Origin: an uncultured Lachnospiraceae bacterium
Lineage (GTDB): Bacteria > Bacillota > Clostridia > Lachnospirales > Lachnospiraceae
NCBI GenBank assembly: GCA_944376125.1
Contig: CALWBQ010000034.1
Location: 100,833-164,832 of the forward strand
Reading direction: 5' to 3'
DNA: 64,000 nt
The translations under genes and the position numbers were made by a program. The notes beneath the pieces are model-generated. The model worked only from the letters and a program-made list of their open reading frames with translations, did no database searches and had not been told where the DNA came from. Below are positions 8,161 through 16,220 of the stretch, piece after piece (within the stretch, counting starts at the first letter, position 1; each line of letters begins with the position of its first letter).

Positions 8161-9255
8161 CTAGGCGATGATCTCAAAAATATGATCCGGCCGTTTCTCC
8201 ATCTCATCCAGAATCCGCAGATCTGTATCTGCAATTTTTCCCACGTAATTTCTCTGGCCGTCATTCTCAATCTCTGTAAGGACAATCTCTACTTCGCCTC
8301 TATAGTGGCTCAGGTTATCATTGACCACCAAAACATCGCCTCTTACGAACTTCTTTTTTTCACAGCTTCTCACCGGAATCGGCGTATTCTTAAAATCCAG
8401 TCTCGGAAAACTGGAGCGAATGTAATACTCGCTCGCATCGTTCCTCCCGGCATGTTTGTGGTCATAGACAGCAGACCGCTCCGCCTCAGACAGCCCCGGC
8501 GCTGCTTCCATCCGGATGGTAGTGTTTGCCCGGTTGACGGACGCCATCTGCCTCAGTTCTTCTTCAGATGCGTAGGCGTTTCCGATAAGGATATCATCTA
8601 CTGCACCGCAGGCTACCATGTGGCGGGTCTGGGCATCGATAGGCAGAGTTCTGTCTTCCTCCAGAGTCGGCAGCCCCTGATACACAGGCCATGGCCCAAA
8701 GGTCTCCGGCTGACGGCTGGTAACAAAAGCAGCCAGCGTCAGGCCCAGGGATTTCCAGTTCTCATTGAACCGGTCGAAGGTCTTCTGACTCAGCCCGGAA
8801 TATCTCTCAGGATAGAAATTGTGGCAGATCGTCATATTTCTCCGGTCAGCCCCATGCTCAATCAGGCGTCCCACATTGGTGTCAGAGCTTCCATTAAACT
8901 CGATCTTGATCCCATAAGGATTCCGGGTCAGCAAAGCATCCTGGAAATCGTCGAAATGGCCATCCAGGCGGATGATGTCAACTCCCAGTTCATGGAACAC
9001 AGCCAGATCCGAGGGGGATGCCCCAAGAGCATCAAAGACCTCCGGGTTTGTGTCCACAGCCACTTCAAAGCCCAGCTCATGGGCCTTTTTCAGAAATGCC
9101 CCAAATTCTTTTCTCACAACTTCAATGTCACGGCTGGCTGATAAAAGGCAGGTAAAAATCCTGCTGAATCCCAGCTTTGCAGCCAGCTCCATATATGCAA
9201 AATCCTTTTCCTGAGTAGAGTGTTCCGGATAAATTGAGATTCCTAATTTTCCCAT
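8161..9255 (-). CDS. MupG-family (DUF871, GH170-like) 6-phospho-glycosidase
   Basis: The 364-residue protein starts at the ATG at 9255, preceded by GGAGAAG. It opens with GKLGISIYPEHS, runs through a TIM barrel (FTCLLSAS, VDTNPEVFDALG, GVDIIRLDGHFDD) and ends in a small beta domain (about 250-364). This is the DUF871 architecture. The characterised member, Staphylococcus aureus MupG, cuts MurNAc-6-phosphate from GlcNAc after PTS uptake of the disaccharide. Here the gene is the last of a locus that encodes a lactose/cellobiose-class PTS, which agrees with action on an imported phosphodisaccharide. No MurQ-type lactyl etherase is present in the window, so the real substrate may lack the lactyl group. 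Confidence 0.85.
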   Translation of the reverse strand: MGKLGISIYPEHSTQEKDFAYMELAAKLGFSRIFTCLLSASRDIEVVRKEFGAFLKKAHELGFEVAVDTNPEVFDALGASPSDLAVFHELGVDIIRLDGHFDDFQDALLTRNPYGIKIEFNGSSDTNVGRLIEHGADRRNMTICHNFYPERYSGLSQKTFDRFNENWKSLGLTLAAFVTSRQPETFGPWPVYQGLPTLEEDRTLPIDAQTRHMVACGAVDDILIGNAYASEEELRQMASVNRANTTIRMEAAPGLSEAERSAVYDHKHAGRNDASEYYIRSSFPRLDFKNTPIPVRSCEKKKFVRGDVLVVNDNLSHYRGEVEIVLTEIENDGQRNYVGKIADTDLRILDEMEKRPDHIFEIIA

Positions 9256-9286
9256 TTGACTTCTCCTTTTTCTTATCTGCCGGCCA

Positions 9287-10153
9287 TTAATCCAGCGGCT
9301 TCTGATAAAATCCGCCGTAGAAAGTCTCTGTCGGCAGCACATTGATAATGACATGGGGATCCTGCTTCTGCATCAGGGCCACAATATCGTGGACCTCGTA
9401 GGAGGACACCACCGTGTGGAGCAGGCTCATCTTCTGATTGCTGTATCCGCCGTAGCCTTCCAAAACGGAAAGTCCATGGCGGTAATTAGCCACGTAGGCA
9501 CTGATAACCGGCTCCGGTTTATGAGTAGTAATCTGAAGAGTCACCCTCTTGTAGCGATGATAGAATGATTCAATCGTCCTGGTAGACAAAAACTGGAATA
9601 AAATAGAATACCCAGCGTACAGCCATCCGAACATAAATCCGAAAATGCACAGCATACTGCAGTTAAACACAAAAACATACTGCCAGATAGACTTTCCCTT
9701 TTTGTTGGACACGTAAAGAGCGATAAAATCTGTTCCCGCCGTGGAAGCATTTCCTTTCAGCGCAATCACGATTGCCATGCCATAGCTGAATCCTCCAAAG
9801 CAGACATTCAAAAGAACATCGTCAAACAGCGGCTGGAAGGTGCACACTTTTAAGAAAAAGCTGGCTAAAAATACCTGCAGCAGTGAAAAGATTACAAATT
9901 TCTTTCCAATATGCTTATAGCAGAAAATGGCCACTGGTACATTCAGTGCGATCATGCCCAGGGAAGTAGAAAAGCTCACCCCGTACAGCGAAGTGATCTT
10001 GTCAATCAGCACCGCAACTCCTGTAAATCCGCTGGACAAAATCTGGGCTGGTGTCAGAAACGTCTGCATGGCGAACGCCTGGAGAAGGCCGGAGCAGATC
10101 ACGGCCGCCGTCGTTATTCCATACCGTTTTAAATCGTGTATCTCCCATTTCAT
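9287..10153 (-). CDS. YitT family membrane protein
   Basis: The 288-residue protein has five to six hydrophobic helices in the first 190 residues (for example ITTAAVICSGLLQAFAMQTF). It ends in a soluble DUF2179 domain of about 80 residues (VTLQITTHKPEPVISAYV onward). The glycines in LSSGFTGVAVLI and the GNASTAGTDFIA motif are typical of the YitT/DUF161 family. The ATG overlaps the CutC stop as ATGA, so translation is probably coupled. The transported molecule of this family is unknown; within this locus it might export or import a product of the pathway. Confidence 0.85.
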   Translation of the reverse strand: MKWEIHDLKRYGITTAAVICSGLLQAFAMQTFLTPAQILSSGFTGVAVLIDKITSLYGVSFSTSLGMIALNVPVAIFCYKHIGKKFVIFSLLQVFLASFFLKVCTFQPLFDDVLLNVCFGGFSYGMAIVIALKGNASTAGTDFIALYVSNKKGKSIWQYVFVFNCSMLCIFGFMFGWLYAGYSILFQFLSTRTIESFYHRYKRVTLQITTHKPEPVISAYVANYRHGLSVLEGYGGYSNQKMSLLHTVVSSYEVHDIVALMQKQDPHVIINVLPTETFYGGFYQKPLD

Positions 10154-10884
10154 AATTTCAGTTCAACCATCTTTCTCACCAATTCTCTGCTGACGCAGTC
10201 GTAGTCATCCTCGTGGGGAGACGGTCCGAAGCTGTAGCCTACCTTCTCTCCCCTGGTCGTGGGATCCGTTTCCCAGCCCCGGCAGGAGGAATGAACCTGG
10301 CTGACACCGGTCTTTTCCATCAATTCCCTGGCATTGGAGGCATTGACGCCGCTGCCTGCCAAAATCTGGATCTGGCTTCCAAAGCGCTCCACCAGCTTTT
10401 TCAGCACCGGGATCCCGTCCCAGGCTTTCTCTTCCAGCCCGCTGGTGAGGATCCGGTCAACCTTCAGCCCGATCAGCTTTTCCGCCGTCTCATAAGGTTC
10501 TTTTACACAGTCAAATGCCCGGTGAAACACAGCCGTCTTTCCAAAGCTGTGGATCAGCTCCACCATTTTCTCCGTGTTTGCTTCGTCCACCTGGCCATCC
10601 GGCGTCAGAAAGCCAAATGCCAGGCCGTCGCTGCCGTGTTCCAGAAGCTCTCTTGCCTCCGCAAACATCTGGCGCACTTGATGCTCTGTGTAGCAGAAGC
10701 CCGCCCCTCTTGGCCTCACCATGCAGATAACCTCCAGGTCCGTCTCCGACTTTACCAGATCCAGGCAGGCTGCCGTGGGAGTCAGCCCTCCCAAAAAGAG
10801 GGCTGAATTCAGTTCAATTCTCCTGGCTCCGCCTTCATAGGCGTTCCAGGCATCTTCAAAACTTCCGCAGCAAATTTCCAGCAT
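10150..10884 (-). CDS. cutC: CutC family TIM-barrel protein
   Basis: The protein has 244 residues from the ATG at 10884 (GGGGGAGAG upstream). It starts MLEICCGSFEDAWNAYEGGARRIELNS, the family opening, and continues with MVRPRGAGFCYTE, FHRAFD and ILAGSGVNASNA. These conserved Arg, His and Glu residues line the mouth of the barrel. The name comes from a copper phenotype in E. coli that has since been linked to a small RNA within the gene, so a copper role is doubtful. Its place between a dipeptidase and YitT in a PTS locus suggests an enzymatic step in sugar-conjugate breakdown, which is inference. Confidence 0.85.
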   Translation of the reverse strand: MLEICCGSFEDAWNAYEGGARRIELNSALFLGGLTPTAACLDLVKSETDLEVICMVRPRGAGFCYTEHQVRQMFAEARELLEHGSDGLAFGFLTPDGQVDEANTEKMVELIHSFGKTAVFHRAFDCVKEPYETAEKLIGLKVDRILTSGLEEKAWDGIPVLKKLVERFGSQIQILAGSGVNASNARELMEKTGVSQVHSSCRGWETDPTTRGEKVGYSFGPSPHEDDYDCVSRELVRKMVELKL

Positions 10885-10901
10885 ACTCTCTCCCCCTTCC
10901 C

Positions 10902-12005
10902 CTAAGCCTTGCCTGCCAAATGGTACAGGCTCAGGGCATATATCTTTGCATTGGCAATAATATCGTCTTCTTTCATCCATTCATCAGGCTGATGGCCGAT
11001 CCCCTTCTGTCCTGGAAATGACGGGCCAAAGGGGACGATTCCCGGCATCAGCTTGGCATAGGTGCCTCCAGTGGTTGTCACCGGAGTCCCATCCATACCA
11101 GTCACCTTTTCATACGTATACTTCAGGGTATCGACCAAAAAGCAGTCTTTCTCAAACCGAACCGGATCATAATTGCTGACCAGGCGCACCTTTCTGTCCC
11201 CCTGGCTCTCCTGTATCCGCTCCAGCAGCCATTCTGCTGTACACCCAGCCGGATAGCTGACAGAAAACTGCACTCCAAAACCGTGCTCTGTTTCCAGAAC
11301 TTTGTAATTGCGAACCTCCAGAACCCCAAACTCCGGATCCTGGCAGGCGATCCCAAAACGCTCCCCATTATTTCTGGCATTAAGGATGTACTCATTTAAG
11401 AGGGCCATCAGATCCTCCGCAGACTTAGCACTGACCTCAACTACGGCCCGCCCTCTCTCCGCGTACACTACCGGATATTTGCAGTCTGGTGTGAAGCCCA
11501 TGACCGGCGGTTTTTCTCTCTCCAGATAGTATTTCAGATCTTCAAACCCTGTCTCCTCATCACAGCCAAAGATAATGCGGATCTCCTTTTCTGGCTGAAA
11601 TCCCAGCTCTTTTAAGGCATAAAGGGCATAGAGACAAGTCAGGATCGGTCCCTTATTGTCCAAAACCCCGCGGCTGTAAATCACACCGTTTTCCCGGTAC
11701 CCGCTGAAAGGAGGCTGACGCCAGCCGGTTCCTGCCGGAACCACATCCACATGGCCTATGGCACAGATGTAGTCCTCCCCGCTTCCGTATCTGGCATATC
11801 CAATGTGATGATCCATATTGACAGTCTCAAACCCTAAATTGTTAGCAATCTCCAGAGCTTTGTCCAAGGCTGCTGCCACACCTTTGCCGAAAGGGGCGCC
11901 TTCTTCAGGCTGCCCCTCCGTGCTGTCGATTTGAACTAGTTCTATAATGCTGTCAATTAATTGAGGACCTAACTCCTCTACCTTTTTTAAAATTGCTTCT
12001 TCCAT
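10902..12005 (-). CDS. M20 family (PepV/Sapep-like) metallodipeptidase
   Basis: The 367-residue protein carries all M20 metal ligands: His and Asp of GHVDVVPAG, Asp of GVLDNKGP, the Glu pair of CDEETG, Asp of FTPDCKYP and the late His of GIGHQPDEW. The opening ELVQIDSTEGQPEEGAPFG is that of PepV/Sapep dipeptidases. Those enzymes usually have 450-470 residues, so the lid domain here is about 90 residues shorter. There is no signal peptide, so it acts in the cytoplasm on imported peptides. It sits 23 bases after the glycosylasparaginase gene. It could trim residual amino acids from a glycopeptide before the asparaginase acts. Confidence 0.88.
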   Translation of the reverse strand: MEEAILKKVEELGPQLIDSIIELVQIDSTEGQPEEGAPFGKGVAAALDKALEIANNLGFETVNMDHHIGYARYGSGEDYICAIGHVDVVPAGTGWRQPPFSGYRENGVIYSRGVLDNKGPILTCLYALYALKELGFQPEKEIRIIFGCDEETGFEDLKYYLEREKPPVMGFTPDCKYPVVYAERGRAVVEVSAKSAEDLMALLNEYILNARNNGERFGIACQDPEFGVLEVRNYKVLETEHGFGVQFSVSYPAGCTAEWLLERIQESQGDRKVRLVSNYDPVRFEKDCFLVDTLKYTYEKVTGMDGTPVTTTGGTYAKLMPGIVPFGPSFPGQKGIGHQPDEWMKEDDIIANAKIYALSLYHLAGKA

Positions 12006-12028
12006 GGTGAACCTCCTGAAAGGATTGT

Positions 12029-12985
12029 CTATTTTTCCTCCAATGGAGCCATGCGGGTACGCATGTAGTCATCCAGCCACTCCTGAGAAGCCGGCTCATG
12101 GACACATTTACCATCCACATGCCTGGTCAGGTATACAATCGGTTCCTGGTTCTCTGTTGCCACAGCAAAAGAAAATCCTTCGATATTCGTGGCGACGCCC
12201 CATTCCCCCTTGTTATTCATAGCGATCAGAGACATATCTCCTGCCTGTCCCCGGCGCTCTTTTAATTCCTGGTCAAACATGGCCACAGCCTTCTCGCAGG
12301 CTTCCTGGGGATGCAGACCATCTCTCATCAGACGGACGATCTCATAGGAAACACACCCCTTCATCACGTCTTCTCCAAGACCGGTTGCGCTGGCTCCTCC
12401 TATTTTGCTGTCCACATAAAATCCCGAACCAGCTATAGGAGAATCCCCCACTCTGCCTTTTTTCTTCATAAACAGGCCGCTGGTAGAGGTGGCAGTGGTC
12501 ATTTTGCCCTTCGTATCCAGGCAGACCATCCCTACGGTGTCATGGCCGGAATAAGGCTTGATCTCCTGGGCCGTCAGCTCCTTCACCCGGTTGCGGTAGT
12601 GAATCTTAGCCCGGTCTGTCAGCATATTCTTGCGCTCAAATCCCTCTTTGTGGGCAAATTTCTCCGCTCCCTCGCCTACCAAAAGATTGTTGACCTTCTC
12701 TTTGGAAAGGCGTCTTGCAATGGAAACAGGGTTGGCAAAATCCCGGATAGCAGCCACAGCGCCAATGTCCAGAGTATCTCCGTCCATGTAGGCTGCATCC
12801 AGCTCTACCTCCATCTCCTCATTGGGAAGGCCGCCGTAGCCTACAGATTTGTAATAAGGAAAATCCTCCACTTCTCTGACGGCTGTTTCAATCGCGTCTC
12901 CTGCATCACCGCCATTTTTCAAAATATCAGCGGCCTTTCCGACGCCCTCCGCAGCCATTCTCCATGTCGCAATAATTCCCCACAT
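12029..12985 (-). CDS. N4-(beta-N-acetylglucosaminyl)-L-asparaginase (glycosylasparaginase), cytoplasmic
   Basis: The 318-residue protein is an Ntn hydrolase. The self-cleavage and nucleophile motif is GHDTVGM, with Thr150 as the new N-terminus after cleavage. Asp before Thr is the mark of glycosylasparaginases rather than isoaspartyl peptidases, which have GT in its place. GRVGDSP holds the Arg and Asp that grip the free alpha-amino and carboxyl groups of asparagine, and GASATGLGED follows as in the eukaryotic enzyme. The reaction releases aspartate and an amino sugar from GlcNAc-Asn. There is no signal peptide, unlike secreted bacterial forms, so the substrate must be imported. It lies between the GrdB-like gene and the dipeptidase gene in the PTS locus. 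Confidence 0.88.
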   Translation of the reverse strand: MWGIIATWRMAAEGVGKAADILKNGGDAGDAIETAVREVEDFPYYKSVGYGGLPNEEMEVELDAAYMDGDTLDIGAVAAIRDFANPVSIARRLSKEKVNNLLVGEGAEKFAHKEGFERKNMLTDRAKIHYRNRVKELTAQEIKPYSGHDTVGMVCLDTKGKMTTATSTSGLFMKKKGRVGDSPIAGSGFYVDSKIGGASATGLGEDVMKGCVSYEIVRLMRDGLHPQEACEKAVAMFDQELKERRGQAGDMSLIAMNNKGEWGVATNIEGFSFAVATENQEPIVYLTRHVDGKCVHEPASQEWLDDYMRTRMAPLEEK

Positions 12986-13007
12986 GAAAACTGTCCCTCA
13001 CTTTCTT

Positions 13008-13529
13008 TTAAAAACAGTATTTCGCAGCAGCTTCGTCCTCTCCCTGCTTATCTACCATAGCTTTTGCCAGGATACACATGCCTTCAAGAGCTTCATTCAG
13101 ACCGATCCCGCCTTTCTTCGGCGTCTTTACAATGTGGATCTGGTCTTTGTATTTTGCGATCGTTTCCTCATTCTCCTGAGACATGGCAGCAAGCGCCGGG
13201 ACTCCAGTGGTATCTATGATATTTTTCGTCACTTCAGCCGCCATGCGCCCATATCCCAGATAATTAAAAGCGGGGCCGCACATTACCACATCGGGCTGCA
13301 GCTTCTTTACCATAGCGCAGAGCTTGCGGCTCACTTCCTGAGGATCCGCCGCATAAAACCCATCTCCGCAGTATAGGCAGGCAATGACTCTCCCATCTGC
13401 TGCTTTCAAATAAGGCTCCATCATAATCGCAGGACCAACCGCTTCCTTTTTGGCTCCCAGCGGAACCATATGGTCGTCCTTGATCCCGGCGCCAGCCTGA
13501 ATCTGGTCATAGATCATAATTACCTTCAT
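13008..13529 (-). CDS. Short GrdB-related protein (N-terminal domain only)
   Basis: The protein has 173 residues from the ATG at 13529 (GGAGG upstream). It resembles the first domain of the GrdB subunit of glycine/betaine/sarcosine reductases: VGPAIMMEPYLK, LYCGDGFYAADPQE, VVMCGPAFNYLGYG and IIDTTGVPALAAMSQEN. Full GrdB proteins have about 435 residues and a selenocysteine motif in the second half, which is absent. The reading frame ends in a TAA, so it is not a hidden selenocysteine read-through. Several Cys residues remain (Cys-Leu-Tyr-Cys-Gly, Met-Cys-Gly-Pro). The function is unknown. It sits between PTS IIC and the glycosylasparaginase. Confidence 0.72.
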   Translation of the reverse strand: MKVIMIYDQIQAGAGIKDDHMVPLGAKKEAVGPAIMMEPYLKAADGRVIACLYCGDGFYAADPQEVSRKLCAMVKKLQPDVVMCGPAFNYLGYGRMAAEVTKNIIDTTGVPALAAMSQENEETIAKYKDQIHIVKTPKKGGIGLNEALEGMCILAKAMVDKQGEDEAAAKYCF

Positions 13530-13547
13530 TCTTTTTCCTCCCACTGA

Positions 13548-14915
13548 TTATAAATCATCAAAGGACAGATCGTCCAGAGAGATATCGTCTTCCTCCTGCT
13601 GTTCCTGAGCCTTGGCCTCATCGATCAGATACTGCTTGTCCATAATCTTAATAAACGGCATATAAACGAATACGCCCAGGATCAAGAGCAGCGCCTGAAG
13701 CAGACCTCCCACCCAGTTGGTAGCCAGAAAACCGGAAATTACCAGCGGGCAGGTCCATGGGATATTTACGCCAGAGCAGATCGGCACAAATCCCAGAGCC
13801 ATAGCGAAATAAGAAATTACAATATTCAGAGTCGGCACCAGCATAAACGGGATCAGCATAGTGGGATTCAGAACGATAGGGAGACCGAAAATAATCGGCT
13901 CATTAATATTGAAAATACCTGCTGCCAGGGACAGCTTGCCCAGATTCTTAATCCGCTTGGATTTGCAGAACAGAACCATAGCAATAACCAGGGACAGGGT
14001 AGATCCGGCGCCGCCGAAGGTAGCAAACAGATCCTGGAACTGCTGGCAGATAATGTTTCCTTCCCCCACACCGGTCCGGAAAAATTCCAGGTTTTCCAGA
14101 GACAGGGTCTGAAGAATCGGATTAAACACAGCGCCAACTACAGAACCGCCGTTTACGCCAAAGAACCAGAAGAAATGGAGGAAGATATAGGCTACCACCA
14201 TTGCTCCCAGAGTATCTCCCAGGTTCAGAAGCGGAGTCTGTAAAAATTCAAAGATAATATCAAATACGTTGGTTCCAAATGCACCGAAGATCAGGTTGAT
14301 CAGGAAAAACACGCCCATAACAAAAACTGCAGGGATCAGCGCTGCAAAGGACTCCACTACCGTCGGAGGTACCCCCGCAGGCATCTTGATAACCCAGCCT
14401 TTTTTCTCAACCCAGGTGTAAATATGGACGGAGACAAAGGCGCAGATAATACCTACGAAAATTCCCTTGGCACCTAACCATCCCAGAGAAATGCCAGACA
14501 GGCTCACAGCCACAGCCGCACCGTTGACATCAACGCTGCCGGCTACTGTGTACGGCATTACCAGGAACCAGGACATCAAGGCAACTGCTGCCCCGAACAG
14601 AGGGTTGGTCCCCAGCTGCTTGGCGAATGAGTAGGCAATGCCCATTACTGCAAATATCGCCATGATAGTGAAGGTTGCATCAGATGGCTTTGCCAAAAAC
14701 GTTGCCAATGTCTCCCCTGTCTCCTGATTGATAACCGTGGCTGCCAGCCAGTCCATCCAGGCCTGGATGGGGAAATTGGCGATAATCAGGAACACGGAGC
14801 CTGCGATCAAGAGCGGCGTTGATACCAGGAAGCCATCTCTGATCGACATCAAATATTTATTTCGCCCGATGGCCTCTGCCAGAGGCATCAGAACTTTTTC
14901 TAATTGCTTTAACAT
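13548..14915 (-). CDS. PTS transporter subunit IIC, lactose/cellobiose family
   Basis: The 455-residue membrane protein has about ten hydrophobic helices and the family landmarks: LEKVLMPLAEAIGRNKYLMSIRDGF at the start, GVPPTVVESFAALIPA, FFWFFGVNGGSVVGAVFNPI and FNINEPIIFGLPIVLNP. The last two surround the sugar-binding site. It ends in an acidic tail. It is the sugar channel and works with the IIB and IIA proteins encoded just upstream. The family carries beta-linked disaccharides such as cellobiose, lactose and chitobiose. The surrounding hydrolases point to an amino-sugar conjugate, but this cannot be read from the sequence. Confidence 0.92.
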   Translation of the reverse strand: MLKQLEKVLMPLAEAIGRNKYLMSIRDGFLVSTPLLIAGSVFLIIANFPIQAWMDWLAATVINQETGETLATFLAKPSDATFTIMAIFAVMGIAYSFAKQLGTNPLFGAAVALMSWFLVMPYTVAGSVDVNGAAVAVSLSGISLGWLGAKGIFVGIICAFVSVHIYTWVEKKGWVIKMPAGVPPTVVESFAALIPAVFVMGVFFLINLIFGAFGTNVFDIIFEFLQTPLLNLGDTLGAMVVAYIFLHFFWFFGVNGGSVVGAVFNPILQTLSLENLEFFRTGVGEGNIICQQFQDLFATFGGAGSTLSLVIAMVLFCKSKRIKNLGKLSLAAGIFNINEPIIFGLPIVLNPTMLIPFMLVPTLNIVISYFAMALGFVPICSGVNIPWTCPLVISGFLATNWVGGLLQALLLILGVFVYMPFIKIMDKQYLIDEAKAQEQQEEDDISLDDLSFDDL

Positions 14916-14937
14916 ATTGTTTTCCCCTAACCTCGTA

Positions 14938-15258
14938 TTATTTATTCCCCTTAATCAGCTTGATAGCTGTTTTCAGTACTTTCTCGCCGTTCATCATCCC
15001 ATAATCTCCGGCATCGATAACAGCGATCGGAATATTTTCGTGGCCAAATTTCTGTACCGTCTCGTCATACATGTACTTAACCTGCGGCCCTAAGAGGATG
15101 CAGTCAGGGCGGTCTGCGGCAATGATATCCCCTAATTTATTGTGGGAGAAGGCTGCCACCTTCACCGGCACATTGTGCTCATTGGCCACCTCCTGCATTT
15201 TGTTCGCCAGCATGCTGGTAGACATCCCAGCACTGCAGAATAAATAAATCTTTTTCAT
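14938..15258 (-). CDS. PTS subunit IIB, lactose/cellobiose family
   Basis: The 106-residue protein opens with KKIYLFCSAGMSTSMLANKM. Cys8 is the phosphorylation site and the CxxGxSTS loop is the family signature. It passes phosphate from IIA to the sugar bound to IIC. It is 22 bases upstream of the IIC gene and 18 bases downstream of the IIA gene, a compact IIA-IIB-IIC order. The length is normal for a free-standing chitobiose/cellobiose IIB. Confidence 0.93.
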   Translation of the reverse strand: MKKIYLFCSAGMSTSMLANKMQEVANEHNVPVKVAAFSHNKLGDIIAADRPDCILLGPQVKYMYDETVQKFGHENIPIAVIDAGDYGMMNGEKVLKTAIKLIKGNK

Positions 15259-15276
15259 TTCACATACACCCCTTTC

Positions 15277-15603
15277 TTATTTTTCCAGTTCCTGAATCCG
15301 TTTGCTCAGCTTGATGTTCTCTTCGGCCATCAGCCTTACCAGCTCAGCAGACATCATCTGGTCCTCCGCATGGATCAGCAGCAGACCCGGGCTCAGATAC
15401 TCTCCGGCTGCTTCCTTCTGCACAAGATCCACATGGATATCATGCCCTTTCGCATAGTACTCATCTCCTTCTTTCATCTTTGCCTCAGCCTCCTCGAACT
15501 TTCCGGCTGAAGCTGCCCGCATGGCTTCCACAAAACTGGACTTTGCCATGCCTACGGATGAGATGATGCCAAATACGATCTGCTCCATTTCGCCCATATC
15601 CAT
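15277..15603 (-). CDS. PTS subunit IIA, lactose/cellobiose family
   Basis: The 108-residue all-helical protein has the phosphorylation site in LLLIHAEDQMMSA (His78), with the conserved Asp82 that orders the metal in the trimer. The early EAMRAASAGKFEEAEAKM helix is typical of this class. It accepts phosphate from HPr and gives it to the IIB protein encoded downstream. The start is an ATG with a GGAGAAATGG site. Spacing and strand put it in one operon with the RDD protein and the regulator. Confidence 0.93.
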   Translation of the reverse strand: MDMGEMEQIVFGIISSVGMAKSSFVEAMRAASAGKFEEAEAKMKEGDEYYAKGHDIHVDLVQKEAAGEYLSPGLLLIHAEDQMMSAELVRLMAEENIKLSKRIQELEK

Positions 15604-15618
15604 TTCTCCTTTTCTTTT

Positions 15619-16200
15619 TTATTTATCCTCAAGCTGCCCCAGATATATCACCTTAGTGCCGCCAAGATAGTCGTGAATTGCCCGGTGTCCCTTCAGCAGA
15701 ACCATAACGGCTGACGCCAGACTGACCGCGATTCCCGCATACATCAGGGGGGTCACAAGGTTGATTCCCGTGGCCATACTCGCCATCTGATGCCAGATCG
15801 TGCTGGCAGACACCAGTGAACCCTCCAGCAGGACAATGCCTAAAAGCTGTCTGCGGGCCAGCATCCCGCAGGACACCTCCCCGCCGTCTGCCGCCGTGAT
15901 CTTTAAATGCAGCCACCGCTTTCCTAATGTCTGTCCTTTCCACACCGCCGCTGGGACTGCCCAATAATAAAGAACTGCGCACAGAAGACCTGCGGCGCCT
16001 GCCGCCATCCCCATAGGTGCCTCAAATTCCATAATCTGCTGATTTTTCACAGTCCCATACAGCTTCATGGCTACCATAGAGATCGGGAGGGCCGTAGCCA
16101 GAGCCCCCACATACCAGTCAATGAGATATGCGAGGAATCTGCGAGTCACGCCCGCATCCCTTCTCGTTTCTCCCATATATTTTTCTTGTTTTCCTGTCAT
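15619..16200 (-). CDS. RDD family membrane protein
   Basis: The 193-residue protein has an Arg-Asp rich start (TRRDAGVTRRFLAYLIDWYVG), the hallmark of RDD proteins, and four predicted transmembrane helices. The motif GQTLGKRWLHLKI between helices two and three is also typical. Family members have mostly unknown roles; some act in ion antiport. It is encoded 20 bases after the regulator and 15 bases before PTS IIA, so it belongs to the same transcript. It may assist uptake or envelope balance during use of the substrate, which is speculation. Confidence 0.82.
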   Translation of the reverse strand: MTGKQEKYMGETRRDAGVTRRFLAYLIDWYVGALATALPISMVAMKLYGTVKNQQIMEFEAPMGMAAGAAGLLCAVLYYWAVPAAVWKGQTLGKRWLHLKITAADGGEVSCGMLARRQLLGIVLLEGSLVSASTIWHQMASMATGINLVTPLMYAGIAVSLASAVMVLLKGHRAIHDYLGGTKVIYLGQLEDK

Positions 16201-16220
16201 ACGCTTTCTTCTCCTGTGTG

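Noticed and set aside
8104..9141. A 345-codon plus-strand open frame opposite the MupG-type gene
   Set aside because: It runs through the bidirectional terminator and is antisense to a clear DUF871 protein; no family features.
13008..13529. Possible selenoprotein with in-frame TGA
   Set aside because: The frame ends in TAA and no further GrdB-like sequence follows in any frame before the asparaginase gene.
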